DNA of 64,000 bases from CAYFFV01 sp964342695 (lineage in GTDB: Bacteria > Acidobacteriota > Vicinamibacteria > Vicinamibacterales > UBA8438), in the NCBI GenBank assembly GCA_964342695.1, contig CAYFFV010000003.1:1-64000 (forward strand), read 5' to 3'. Made by a program: the position numbers and the translations under genes. Under the pieces are notes generated by a model. The model ran no database searches, was not told the origin of the DNA, and saw only the letters and a program-made list of their open reading frames with translations. This document shows positions 14,631 to 22,500 of this stretch, one piece after another; the first letter of the stretch is position 1; the number at the start of each line of letters is the position of its first letter.

Positions 14631-15716
14631 ATGTCACTTGATCATTACGTTACATTAGGACAGTCAGGCCTCAGGGTAAGCCCATTTTGTCTCGGCGCCA
14701 TGACGTTTGGGGAAGATTGGGGTTGGGGTTCACCTGTTGATGTTTCCGAAACAATTCTGACTCGATATATAGAGCAAGGGGGTAATTTCGTTGATACAGC
14801 TAACGCATATACGCGAGGTCACTCGGAAAAAATAATAGGCGACTATCATCAGGCGCGTCATGTACGGCGAGACCAACTAGTTATCGCAACAAAATTTTTT
14901 GCCAACCTTTTCCCAAATGATCCTAATGGTGGAGGCGCAAGTCGAAAATCGATTACAGCAGCCTGTGAAGATTCTCTCCGTAGATTGCAAACTGACTATA
15001 TTGACTTGTATTGGATGCATTTGTGGGATCGTTTCACACCTATTGAAGAAACGATGCGCGCTCTTGATGATCTTGTATGCGCCGGAAAGGTTCGGTATCT
15101 GGGGTTTTCTGACACGCCTGCTTGGAAAACTTCGCAAGCGCAAGTGCTCTCAAGTTTTCGTGGTTGGAGTCCATTGATCGCATTACAAATTGAGTATTCC
15201 TTGATAGAGCGGACAGTTGAAGCGGAATTAATGCCCATGGCACAAGAACTTGGTCTTGGTGTTACTCCATGGTCTCCCCTTCGCGGAGGAGTGCTTACAG
15301 GAAAGTACACCCGCGAGAATGCTAAGAACTCGAAACCAGAACGAGGGAGTCGCGTGACATCCTTTCTAACCGAACGGGCATTCTTGATTGTGGATGAACT
15401 GCTACGAATCAGTAGTGAATTAGAAACAACGCCTGCAGCTGTAGCCTTATCTTGGGTGCAAGCGGAACCAAGTGTAACTTCTACGATTATAGGGGCACGA
15501 ACGCTTGATCAACTAGAGCAAAACCTAGTTGGCCTTAGTCTCAAGTTAGATGCTGAATATATACAAGCACTTGATCAGGTTTCTCAACCAACATTAGGTT
15601 TCCCCATAAATTTTCTTCAGGCCGCCCCCATGATTATGCATTCTGGAGCAACCGTTAACCAAGAACCGTCCGAGGTGTGGCCGATGTCGCCAAGGACGGA
15701 CGATGAACGCTATTAG
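14631..15716 (+). CDS. Aldo/keto reductase
   Basis: This is an NADPH-dependent oxidoreductase of the AKR superfamily, cytoplasmic, 361 residues. The amino-terminal GQSGLRVSPFCLGAMTFG is the typical family start. The catalytic residues are visible: D-T-A-N-A-Y with the active-site tyrosine, IATKFF with the lysine, and WMHLWD with the histidine. The NADPH-binding end is present as STIIGARTLDQLEQNL. It belongs to the group annotated as general-stress or L-glyceraldehyde-3-phosphate reductases, and the exact substrate is not predictable. It lies 73 bp after the SDR fusion gene and three bases before the cyclase-family gene, so it is probably co-transcribed with the latter. Confidence 0.9.
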   Translation: MSLDHYVTLGQSGLRVSPFCLGAMTFGEDWGWGSPVDVSETILTRYIEQGGNFVDTANAYTRGHSEKIIGDYHQARHVRRDQLVIATKFFANLFPNDPNGGGASRKSITAACEDSLRRLQTDYIDLYWMHLWDRFTPIEETMRALDDLVCAGKVRYLGFSDTPAWKTSQAQVLSSFRGWSPLIALQIEYSLIERTVEAELMPMAQELGLGVTPWSPLRGGVLTGKYTRENAKNSKPERGSRVTSFLTERAFLIVDELLRISSELETTPAAVALSWVQAEPSVTSTIIGARTLDQLEQNLVGLSLKLDAEYIQALDQVSQPTLGFPINFLQAAPMIMHSGATVNQEPSEVWPMSPRTDDERY

Positions 15717-15719
15717 AGA

Positions 15720-16721
15720 ATGAAAATGACAAATTCAATCACGCAGAAAATGTTCGGTATTCTAGTAATCGCCAGTGCAATCGTTTCCTTTAGTGCTTTA
15801 ACTACCCAGACGGCGCCAGAAAATCGTGAACCTATAAGTGTTGACCAGTTCAATGTATGGATGGAGGAATATTCAAACTGGGGACGTTGGGGTGAAGATG
15901 ATGAAGTCGGTGCCGCGAATCTAATGACGGACGAGAAGAGACGGCAGGCCGCCAGTTTAATTCAAACAGGAACAACCGTTTCTTTGGCTCACGATTTTCT
16001 GACCGAGGAAGCCATCGATGCAGCAGATCCCTATGTCTTACAAATGCAAGTGAATCCTGACGCTCAAAATTCTGGCGATCGTGTCGATCTTTATTTTCAT
16101 GGCATCACGTTTTCTCATCTTGATGGTTTGTGTCATGTGTTTTACAAGGACCAATTGTATAACGGCGCTCATTATGAAGAGGTAGTCAATCAAGATGGCT
16201 GTTCCAGAATGGATACTGTCGCCATGAAAAACGGGTTGATCACGAGAGGGGTGCTAATCGATATTCCGAGACTGAAGGGTGTTCCCTATCTGCAGCCAGG
16301 CACAAAGCTTTTTCAAGAAGATATTGAAGAGTGGGAAGAATACACGGGGATTACTCTTGAATCGGGTGATGCGTTACTTCTGAGAACTGGTCGTTGGGCT
16401 CTACGAGAGGATCTTGGTCCAACGCGTGTCATGTCAGGTTGGGATGCATCAGTAATACCCTTTATAGCCGAGCGCGACATTGCTTTATTAGGAGCAGATT
16501 CAGTTCATGAGGCACCTGACAGCGTGCCTGGTCTTGGGTTTAATCCGATTCACCGGTTTGCTATTGTGGCTAGAGGTATGAATTTACTCGACAATCTTGA
16601 TCTTGAGGATGTAGCTGAAGTTGCTGCAGGCTTGAATCGCTGGGAGTTTATGTTAGTTGTTGCTCCACTCCGTGTGCCCGGAGGGACCGGGTCCCCTGTA
16701 AATCCCATAGCGATCTTCTAA
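15720..16721 (+). CDS. Cyclase-family (PF04199-like) metal hydrolase, secreted
   Basis: This is a 333-residue protein of the kynurenine formamidase/cyclase superfamily, which hydrolyses or cyclises small amides using a bound metal. The metal-binding segment HGITFSHLDGLCHVFY at about residues 122-137 corresponds to the family HxGTHxDxPxH motif. Downstream GADSVHEAPD and NPIHRFAIV blocks match the family end. Residues 1-30 are a signal peptide (ILVIASAIVSFSALTTQTA). The secreted form is common in Acidobacteria-like genomes. The start overlaps closely with the aldo/keto reductase end (three bases). The substrate is unknown. Confidence 0.82.
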   Translation: MKMTNSITQKMFGILVIASAIVSFSALTTQTAPENREPISVDQFNVWMEEYSNWGRWGEDDEVGAANLMTDEKRRQAASLIQTGTTVSLAHDFLTEEAIDAADPYVLQMQVNPDAQNSGDRVDLYFHGITFSHLDGLCHVFYKDQLYNGAHYEEVVNQDGCSRMDTVAMKNGLITRGVLIDIPRLKGVPYLQPGTKLFQEDIEEWEEYTGITLESGDALLLRTGRWALREDLGPTRVMSGWDASVIPFIAERDIALLGADSVHEAPDSVPGLGFNPIHRFAIVARGMNLLDNLDLEDVAEVAAGLNRWEFMLVVAPLRVPGGTGSPVNPIAIF

Positions 16722-16730
16722 GGAACACCG

Positions 16731-17069
16731 TTGGCTAAGTTGAAGACCATAAAAACCAATTCAAAAGTCGTCTATCGCGACGCTCGAGGTGTTGAGTACG
16801 TATCTGTGCCCTTGCCCAGCCATGAGGTTACAGATCCTGTGCCATTGACCGCGAGGATGGTTGGCCGGAAGCTTTCAAAAAGAGTTACTCCAATATATGA
16901 AGGAACAGATGGTGTTGAACTCTCCAAACAACCACGGAAACACCGTCAGAACTGGAACGATGCTCAATGGGTGGCATTCGAAGAATATCGGCGTGATGAA
17001 GCGCAAATGTCACGTGAAGATTTGCCCATGGCGACAGCCTTATTTGTGAAATCGAAGCGTGCGGAATAG
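16731..17069 (+). CDS. Hypothetical basic protein, 112 aa
   Basis: This is a small, lysine- and arginine-rich cytoplasmic protein of no recognised family. It starts at TTG 16731, with AAGGA at 16720-16724 just ahead. It follows the cyclase-family gene by nine bases, consistent with one operon. Motifs of note are SLPSHEV-like VPLPSHEV near residue 25 and a charged end (FVKSKRAE). It has no cysteines and no membrane segment. Function is unknown. Confidence 0.6.
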   Translation: MAKLKTIKTNSKVVYRDARGVEYVSVPLPSHEVTDPVPLTARMVGRKLSKRVTPIYEGTDGVELSKQPRKHRQNWNDAQWVAFEEYRRDEAQMSREDLPMATALFVKSKRAE

Positions 17070-17083
17070 CTGTCGAACTGCGA

Positions 17084-17554
17084 TTACCTGAGAGAACATT
17101 CCCCATAGTACTGTTCTGGACGCGATGTAAATCCGACAAGACTGACATCGGTGAATTCGTGTCTTGTGTGCACTGCCAGAAAAGCACCTTCTGGTGTTTG
17201 TCGATTAAAAACTGTTGTTGTGTAAAGAGGACCTGAATGAAACAGCTGAACGAAGTGTAGGTAATCTCCTGTTAGACGCGCGATAATCTGAGCAGGTCCG
17301 AAAGGCCCGATGATTTCAGCTGTCGCTTCATGGGTATTAATCGCTTCGAATTGAAAGGAAACTGACGCTTCTTCGATAGTTGCGGTCGGTGGCTCGCTGG
17401 TATCCCATGTTCCTTTTGCCATTACAGAGAATACACACGAGAGATTTTCTGTGGTCGCGAGGTTGTCCGTTTGTGCATTAATCGATGCCGTGATTACACC
17501 AAACAAGCACGAACTGGTGAGAACACATATTATGAATTGACGACTTGATAGCAT
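17084..17554 (-). CDS. Hypothetical secreted protein, 156 aa
   Basis: A signal peptide is visible at residues 1-27 (FIICVLTSSCLFGVITASINAQ). The mature part has two cysteines (LSCVFSV and YGECSLR) and alternates polar and hydrophobic residues as in a small beta-barrel or lipocalin-like fold. No family is recognised. It stands alone on the minus strand, convergent with the preceding small gene. It probably acts in the periplasm. Confidence 0.6.
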   Translation of the reverse strand: MLSSRQFIICVLTSSCLFGVITASINAQTDNLATTENLSCVFSVMAKGTWDTSEPPTATIEEASVSFQFEAINTHEATAEIIGPFGPAQIIARLTGDYLHFVQLFHSGPLYTTTVFNRQTPEGAFLAVHTRHEFTDVSLVGFTSRPEQYYGECSLR

Positions 17555-17701
17555 GGCGCATCTCCTGCAGGGTCGGTGTATTTAAGGTCTAGTTTGTCAT
17601 GATAGATCACATCGACAGTCTAAATAATATCTGCGTCGTACAAATGATTGGCCTCGAATGCGCATTGAGATCCATAATCGATAGGGGAAGAAGCTTAATT
17701 T

Positions 17702-18226
17702 ATGAGAATGCTGGTCGTTGCAGGGCTGCTAATTTCTGTGTCCGGTACATATGTTGGGCAGAGATCTCTCGAAAGCTCTTTACAAACACAGTTGACCAGT
17801 TTGTTTCCAGCGGCAGATTTCTTTTCTCCAAAAGAAGGCTCCCCACCGCATTTTAAGGTGTATCAGGGTGATGCAGAATCCGAGCAGAGAGTCCTTATGG
17901 GATTTGCTTTTTGGACGACTGAATTGGAACCTCTCGAACGTGGGTACGACGGTCCCATTAAAATTTTGGTCGGTGTAGATATCGACGGTGTGTTGACGGG
18001 AATTGTTGTGGTGGATCACCATGAACCTTACGGATATTTTTCAATTGATCGACCTCAATATGCGGCACAATTTCTACAGAAGAGCATTCGTGATGCATTT
18101 AGAGTTGGTTCCGACATTGACGCAATTTCCACGGCGACTCTGACGGTTACCAGTGCTACTCGAGCAGTTAGAAATTCTGCTCGGCGAATTGCCAAGCAAT
18201 TTTTAACGCCGCCAGAGTTGAGGTAG
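17702..18226 (+). CDS. FMN-binding domain protein (NosR/RnfG-like)
   Basis: This is a 174-residue exported flavoprotein-like domain. An amino-terminal hydrophobic segment (about 3-17) anchors or exports it. The FMN-binding fold follows, with KILVGVDIDGVLTGIVVVDHHEPYGY and a carboxy-terminal DAISTATLTVTSATRAV. In NosR, RnfG and NqrC the equivalent S-G-A-T-x-T threonine is covalently flavinylated by ApbE. Here the glycine is replaced by threonine (STATLT), so attachment is likely but not certain. It lies 28 bp ahead of the polyferredoxin gene. Together the two reproduce the domain order of NosR but on separate genes. No nos, rnf or nqr genes surround it. Confidence 0.82.
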   Translation: MRMLVVAGLLISVSGTYVGQRSLESSLQTQLTSLFPAADFFSPKEGSPPHFKVYQGDAESEQRVLMGFAFWTTELEPLERGYDGPIKILVGVDIDGVLTGIVVVDHHEPYGYFSIDRPQYAAQFLQKSIRDAFRVGSDIDAISTATLTVTSATRAVRNSARRIAKQFLTPPELR

Positions 18227-18254
18227 AACAAAACATAAATTTTTTTTCTTTTGA

Positions 18255-19151
18255 GTGTTTGTGGGAGGTGTAGTGTTGCTTGTTTCTCAACCAGAAGATA
18301 CTTCAGATCTGTGGAATTTTGATGAAGATATTGTCGAGCCAGAGACGTTCTCGACACTTTTACAGGGACAAGCTTCAGATTTAATTTTGTTTGCAGCGTT
18401 CGCGACACTAACGCTAATCAGTTTTTTTCGAAAGAGTGTGCGCCTGAAGTATTTTACTTTGGTTGTGGCCGTTCTCTACCTTGGTTTTGCTAAAAGTCAA
18501 TTAATTTCTATTGTTAATATTTATGCGTTTATCGAAGGAAATTTACCTGTCTGGAGATACAGTTTTGCATGGTATTTCTTCATTGGTTTTTCGCTTGTTT
18601 CAACTGTTTTATGGGGACGTCTTTACTGTGGAAGAGTTTGCGCGTTTGGAGCTTTAACACAATTAATGGATGCGGTTGTGCCGCGTCAGTTCCGATTGGA
18701 TATACCGGTATGGCTTGAGCGCAAGGCTTCGTTGCTTAAGTATGGGATTTTGTTTTTTGTTCTCGTATATTTTTCTTGGACCGCAGATATTTCAGCTTAT
18801 CGGTATGTAGAACCTTTCTGGATGTTTACGAGACAGGCTTCGTTTGGAATGTGGACCGCGTTGGCTGTTTTGTTGCTTGCGACTATTTTTGTCAGAAATT
18901 TATACTGTCGATTTTTGTGTCCCGTGGGTGCCGCGTTAGGTTTGCTTTCGAAGCTAACCATATTTCGTATTAAACGTTGGTCTGAATGTGATTCTTGTAA
19001 AATATGTGAGAAAAAGTGTGAATGGGGGGCAATCCAAGGTCCGAAGATTGTGGTCAGCGAATGCGTCAGGTGTGATGATTGTGAACGACTATATGCGGAT
19101 ACGACGAAATGTCCACATTGGATATTGCTGTTGAAGAAAGCGGTGAAATAA
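18255..19151 (+). CDS. Membrane polyferredoxin (NosR/NapH-like 4Fe-4S protein)
   Basis: This is a 298-residue integral membrane protein with about six transmembrane helices. It has two CxxxC-type motifs at membrane ends (YCGRVCAFGAL and YCRFLCPVGAAL), as in NosR and NapH. Two [4Fe-4S] ferredoxin motifs follow: CDSCKICEKKC and CVRCDDC...C. It should pass electrons across or along the inner membrane, probably to the flavoprotein upstream. It begins at GTG 18255, and a TGA directly before it closes the frame, so the two proteins are not one reading frame. The acceptor is unknown because no reductase genes are adjacent. Confidence 0.85.
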   Translation: MFVGGVVLLVSQPEDTSDLWNFDEDIVEPETFSTLLQGQASDLILFAAFATLTLISFFRKSVRLKYFTLVVAVLYLGFAKSQLISIVNIYAFIEGNLPVWRYSFAWYFFIGFSLVSTVLWGRLYCGRVCAFGALTQLMDAVVPRQFRLDIPVWLERKASLLKYGILFFVLVYFSWTADISAYRYVEPFWMFTRQASFGMWTALAVLLLATIFVRNLYCRFLCPVGAALGLLSKLTIFRIKRWSECDSCKICEKKCEWGAIQGPKIVVSECVRCDDCERLYADTTKCPHWILLLKKAVK

Positions 19152-19153
19152 AG

Positions 19154-19181
19154 TGCCGCCCCCAAATTTCAGGAGGCGGCA
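19154..19181. terminator. Bidirectional terminator between converging genes
   Basis: TGCCGCC at 19154-19160 pairs with GGCGGCA at 19175-19181. It lies exactly between the converging ends of the polyferredoxin gene and the NHL-propeller gene. T-rich or A-rich flanks are short. Confidence 0.55.
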
Positions 19182-19188
19182 TTTAGAA

Positions 19189-20331
19189 CTATTCAGACAT
19201 TCCTGTGAACATGAAACGTTGAGCCCGTTGATTACGTTGTGCCTCTGCTGTGTATAGGTTACCTTTACTGTCAACGGCAATATGATGCAATGCGTCAAAA
19301 TCACCCGGTTCTTGACCGAGCGTGCCCCATGTATCAAGAATTTCCAGAGTTAACCTGTTGAGTACATGGATATGTAGGTTGGCTTGGTCTGCCACATACA
19401 TGAATCGCTGCTCACTGTCTGCCGAAAAGGCTAAACCAGCTGCAGTTAGTGAACGACCTTCGTATTGATTAATAAATACTTGTTTTAGGTAATTCCCTTC
19501 GAGATCAAATATTTGAATGCGACTGTTATTGCGATCGGCGACGTACACCATTCCATCATTTGAAACCTCGATTCCGTGCACGGTACCAAACCATGGCGGT
19601 CCTTGACCATCATCGGGTTGTGCGGGATTTGGTTCAGGAGGTTCGTCGCTCACTTCTTTTCCGAATGCCGCCCACATTCGTTTAAATTCTCCCGTATCCG
19701 CATCAAAAACTATTACTCGACGATTTCCATAACCATCCGCTACGAACACTTCATTTGTTGGTTCATAGACAAACATTTCTGCAGATTTTCTGACGGCATC
19801 AGTGTCGAGATTTCCGGTCCCAAGGTTACGGCCGCCAATTTGCATAAGAAATTCACCTTGATTGGTAAATTTCAGCAGCATATTGTCTTCTACCTCAGAC
19901 TGTGGAGTGCTTCCTGTTGGGTTGTTTCCTCCAATCCAAACGTGACCATTGTGATCTAGGAAAAGCCCGTGTTCATTCCAGGGCCAGTCGAATCCTTCGC
20001 CTTGACCGCCCCACGCCCCCACAAAATCGCCGTTGTTGTCGAACTCGATTACCGGGGGAGCCGCATTTTCTCGGTTTTCTTCGGCCACTGTATGTGGTCT
20101 GTGAAGCAACCAAATATGATCACGGCCGTCAACAGACACCGACGAGACTTCACCGGTTATCCAATTATTTGGAAGATTGGGCCAATTCGGATCAACTTGA
20201 AAGGTTGGAAATCCTTTTTGTTCCGATGAAGCTTCTGTCACCACAGGCGCTTCCTCCACGGGAGCTTGTCCGCCACAAGCGGTCAAGAGAAAAGCAATCG
20301 CGTATATTACCGTGAAAATCTTCCAGTTCAT
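19189..20331 (-). CDS. NHL-repeat six-bladed beta-propeller lipoprotein
   Basis: This is an exported protein of 380 residues. The signal ends in a lipobox (LLTACGG), so it should be lipid-anchored. The rest consists of NHL-type repeats such as EFDNNGDFVGAWGGQGEGF, DGYGNRRVIVFDADTGEF, DRNNSRIQIFDLEGNYLKQ and VDSKGNLYTAEA, typical of the propeller domain of peptidyl-alpha-hydroxyglycine amidating lyase relatives. Proteins of this type are common in Acidobacteria-like genomes, where no substrate is known. It lies in a minus-strand run of secreted proteins (19189-22434). Confidence 0.82.
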   Translation of the reverse strand: MNWKIFTVIYAIAFLLTACGGQAPVEEAPVVTEASSEQKGFPTFQVDPNWPNLPNNWITGEVSSVSVDGRDHIWLLHRPHTVAEENRENAAPPVIEFDNNGDFVGAWGGQGEGFDWPWNEHGLFLDHNGHVWIGGNNPTGSTPQSEVEDNMLLKFTNQGEFLMQIGGRNLGTGNLDTDAVRKSAEMFVYEPTNEVFVADGYGNRRVIVFDADTGEFKRMWAAFGKEVSDEPPEPNPAQPDDGQGPPWFGTVHGIEVSNDGMVYVADRNNSRIQIFDLEGNYLKQVFINQYEGRSLTAAGLAFSADSEQRFMYVADQANLHIHVLNRLTLEILDTWGTLGQEPGDFDALHHIAVDSKGNLYTAEAQRNQRAQRFMFTGMSE

Positions 20332-20417
20332 TAGCCAATCCTCCTCATAAGCTCACTTAAGCTGGTCTGGTTGAAAGAACATCAATTTGGATCAGGCAGC
20401 ATATCATTCTTGGAACC

Positions 20418-20933
20418 TTAATTGCTTGTTGCGTCAGCATGCACAGTATGGGTTTTGAAACGCCAACCTTCTTTTGTTTCCACGAACACGTCATCAACGA
20501 AACCTGTTGAGGCCAGTTTTGGTTCTTTTTCGCTAACATCCAAAACAAGCCAATACGCTCTTCCCCGTGCTCCGCCATTTTCTGTAGAAGTTAGTTGAAT
20601 GCTTCCATGTAAATGCCGACGTTTTGAGTCTCCTGTTTTGTCGCCGAAACTTTTGAGACGCCACTCTCTTAACGCATTCTTTCCCACAATACGCTGGCCG
20701 TTAGGAAGGGTGAATATGGCGTCGTCCGAAAATGTGGAAAGCCACAGATCGGCATTTCTGAAATCACTGCCTTGATTAAAACGCGCATAAAGACTCGTTA
20801 TTTCTACGTGATCTTCTGCGGTTAAGTGATTCGATTCTTGGGCTTTCAGAATATGAGAATACGCCAAGCCGCCTAGTGTAGCGGATACGAATAAGAGTAC
20901 GGCCAAGATTGTTTTTTGAAATCTGAAATTCAT
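20418..20933 (-). CDS. SnoaL/NTF2-like secreted protein
   Basis: This is a 171-residue protein with a signal peptide (KTILAVLLFVSATLGGLAYS) and one NTF2-like cone fold from about residue 36 (EDHVEITSLYARFNQGSDFRNADLWLSTFSDDAIF) to the end. The ATG at 20933 has GGAG seven bases upstream, so the longer start at 20951 is not used here. SnoaL-like domains serve as small-molecule isomerases or as ligand-binding subunits, and this one has no catalytic signature that fixes a role. It may work with the neighbouring exported proteins. Confidence 0.8.
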   Translation of the reverse strand: MNFRFQKTILAVLLFVSATLGGLAYSHILKAQESNHLTAEDHVEITSLYARFNQGSDFRNADLWLSTFSDDAIFTLPNGQRIVGKNALREWRLKSFGDKTGDSKRRHLHGSIQLTSTENGGARGRAYWLVLDVSEKEPKLASTGFVDDVFVETKEGWRFKTHTVHADATSN

Positions 20934-20963
20934 AAATAACTCCTTGCTCACTCTGTACGTAAA

Positions 20964-20993
20964 TTAGCCCACCTCTCATTTGAGGTGGGCTAA
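20964..20993 (-). terminator. Strong 12-bp terminator hairpin
   Basis: TTAGCCCACCTC at 20964-20975 and GAGGTGGGCTAA at 20982-20993 form a perfect 12-bp stem with a six-base loop. It lies downstream of the DUF6152 gene and upstream of the NTF2-like gene on the minus strand, so it separates the two transcripts. The following T-run is short. Confidence 0.7.
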
Positions 20994-21040
20994 AACTTAG
21001 AAAAATAGATTTACTGAATTACGATACGACTACCTGCATT

Positions 21041-21451
21041 TTAAGGTTGACCTGGAGCACCGGTTCCCGATGAGCCAACGTAAAATTGCGATCCGTCCGG
21101 TAACGTAATGTCTCGAGCATTAGCTGTGTTTGATCCGTCTTTAGCTCCGTACCCATCCACGACGAGTTCCGTGCCGGCGGGAATAGAATTCTTGTTCAAG
21201 CCTCTTCTGATGAGTGCATTAGGAGCGCCGCATTCGATGGCCCAGCTTTCTACATTACCAGTGTCGTCTTGAACATCAATATGAATCCATGAGTGTGGAT
21301 TGATCCACTCGGTCTTTGTGACAGTGCCGTGGAGCTGCATTGGTCGATCTGCGTCGAATTCAGCAGAGAATGCGTGATGTGCAGATATCGGTGTCGCCGA
21401 CGGTAATATTGTGAGACCAGCTATTAAGCTAAAGATTGTTGTCGTCCGCAT
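21041..21451 (-). CDS. DUF6152 secreted protein
   Basis: This is a 136-residue exported protein with signal peptide (IFSLIAGLTILPSATPISA). It has the DUF6152 signature: HHAFSAEFDADRPMQLHGTVTKTEWINPHSWIHIDV. Family members have a small beta-barrel like OB or NirD-type folds and no known role. They often lie beside the 'AWGDPD' proteins, exactly as here, where the next gene starts 12 bp upstream. The two are probably co-transcribed and may act together. Confidence 0.85.
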   Translation of the reverse strand: MRTTTIFSLIAGLTILPSATPISAHHAFSAEFDADRPMQLHGTVTKTEWINPHSWIHIDVQDDTGNVESWAIECGAPNALIRRGLNKNSIPAGTELVVDGYGAKDGSNTANARDITLPDGSQFYVGSSGTGAPGQP

Positions 21452-21462
21452 CGTTCCTCCTC

Positions 21463-22434
21463 CTACTCACTTACTTTCGCGACATGTTCCAGTGCCACGG
21501 TTGTTGCAGAGTTCGCGCCAGTCATTAGGCTAAGGTTGCGGGCATTACCTTCATGGCACGCGTACTCATAAAGAATATGATCTGACTTCCCACGCATGAA
21601 CGCGTTATAGGAAATTGTCCAAGGTTGCGTAAACACCTCTGGATCGGTAATCGTCGCTTCGTAGTGGATAGTATCATTATCAAGAAGTGTAAATCGCTCA
21701 ACGACATGAAGTTTATCGCTATGAAACACACCATGCCCAGATGTGAATGAACTGGCCGGAGCGCCTTCTGGTGGAGCGCCGTGTCCGACAACCCAAGTGT
21801 TATCCGTAAAATTTGTTACATCGACAACAAGAGTATCGCCTTCCCAATGTCCCCGCGAATCACCCATGCCTAGTTTCACATCCGAAGCGACGTGGGGACT
21901 ACCATCCAGCGGTATGTATCGGAAAAGATGATTCCATTCGTACAGAATGATGACCGCGTCAGGCAGTTGAAGGAATTGATAAGTGTTGTAGCCAACCGGT
22001 AGATTTCCACGTGGTACAGCGGCAGGAAGACATTTTACCCTGGGATCGAGGAATTCGATTTCGTCTGCCCGAGACATGATTTCTTCACGTTTTTCAGCTG
22101 CCCATGATTGAAGAGGGATTTTCCCATCCACCGGATCCACAATCATAGTTTTTTCAACACGGTTAATGTCAGGAGCGTCCGAATGCCCTTCAAAGAATCT
22201 AAAACGCGGTCCCAGTTCTCGCTCTGCTTCTGGTCGAACCCACGGTTCGCCAGCTGGCGTTTCCATGGGTGCTGATGTTCCAGGTAACCAGTGTCCACTA
22301 AAATCAGGGTCACCCCAAGCTGTCCGTTTTGGAGCATAATTTTCGGTTTGGGCAACTGCTCCAATGGGTGCAAGAATTATGAATACAGTTACCATGAACT
22401 TTATTAATATGCTGGCCGCGGTTCCTTTGCCCAT
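21463..22434 (-). CDS. Secreted 'AWGDPD' protein, copy 1, 323 aa
   Basis: This is an uncharacterised exported family seen mainly in Acidobacteria and some proteobacteria. The signal peptide is followed by RTAWGDPDFSGHW. Later come an 'RVKCLPAAVPR' block, then LGMGDSRGHWEGDTLVVDVTNF, HVVERFTLLDNDTIHYEATITDPEVFTQPWT and a YEYACHEGN end with conserved cysteine. The ATG at 22434 has GGAGG nine bases ahead, favouring it over 22482. A paralog lies at 57731-58732. The domain may bind or process aromatic or steroid-like compounds, but no activity is established. Confidence 0.8.
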   Translation of the reverse strand: MGKGTAASILIKFMVTVFIILAPIGAVAQTENYAPKRTAWGDPDFSGHWLPGTSAPMETPAGEPWVRPEAERELGPRFRFFEGHSDAPDINRVEKTMIVDPVDGKIPLQSWAAEKREEIMSRADEIEFLDPRVKCLPAAVPRGNLPVGYNTYQFLQLPDAVIILYEWNHLFRYIPLDGSPHVASDVKLGMGDSRGHWEGDTLVVDVTNFTDNTWVVGHGAPPEGAPASSFTSGHGVFHSDKLHVVERFTLLDNDTIHYEATITDPEVFTQPWTISYNAFMRGKSDHILYEYACHEGNARNLSLMTGANSATTVALEHVAKVSE

Positions 22435-22500
22435 TTCACGGACCTCCTTCATGACCCTCAGTACATACTGGTCTTTGTGCAAGATGTCAATTGCGTTGGA

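Noticed and set aside
18227..18254. Frameshift joining the FMN and ferredoxin genes
   Set aside because: Each gene has its own start and the downstream frame is closed by TGA just before its GTG, so two genes are the simpler reading. A sequencing error cannot be excluded without reads.
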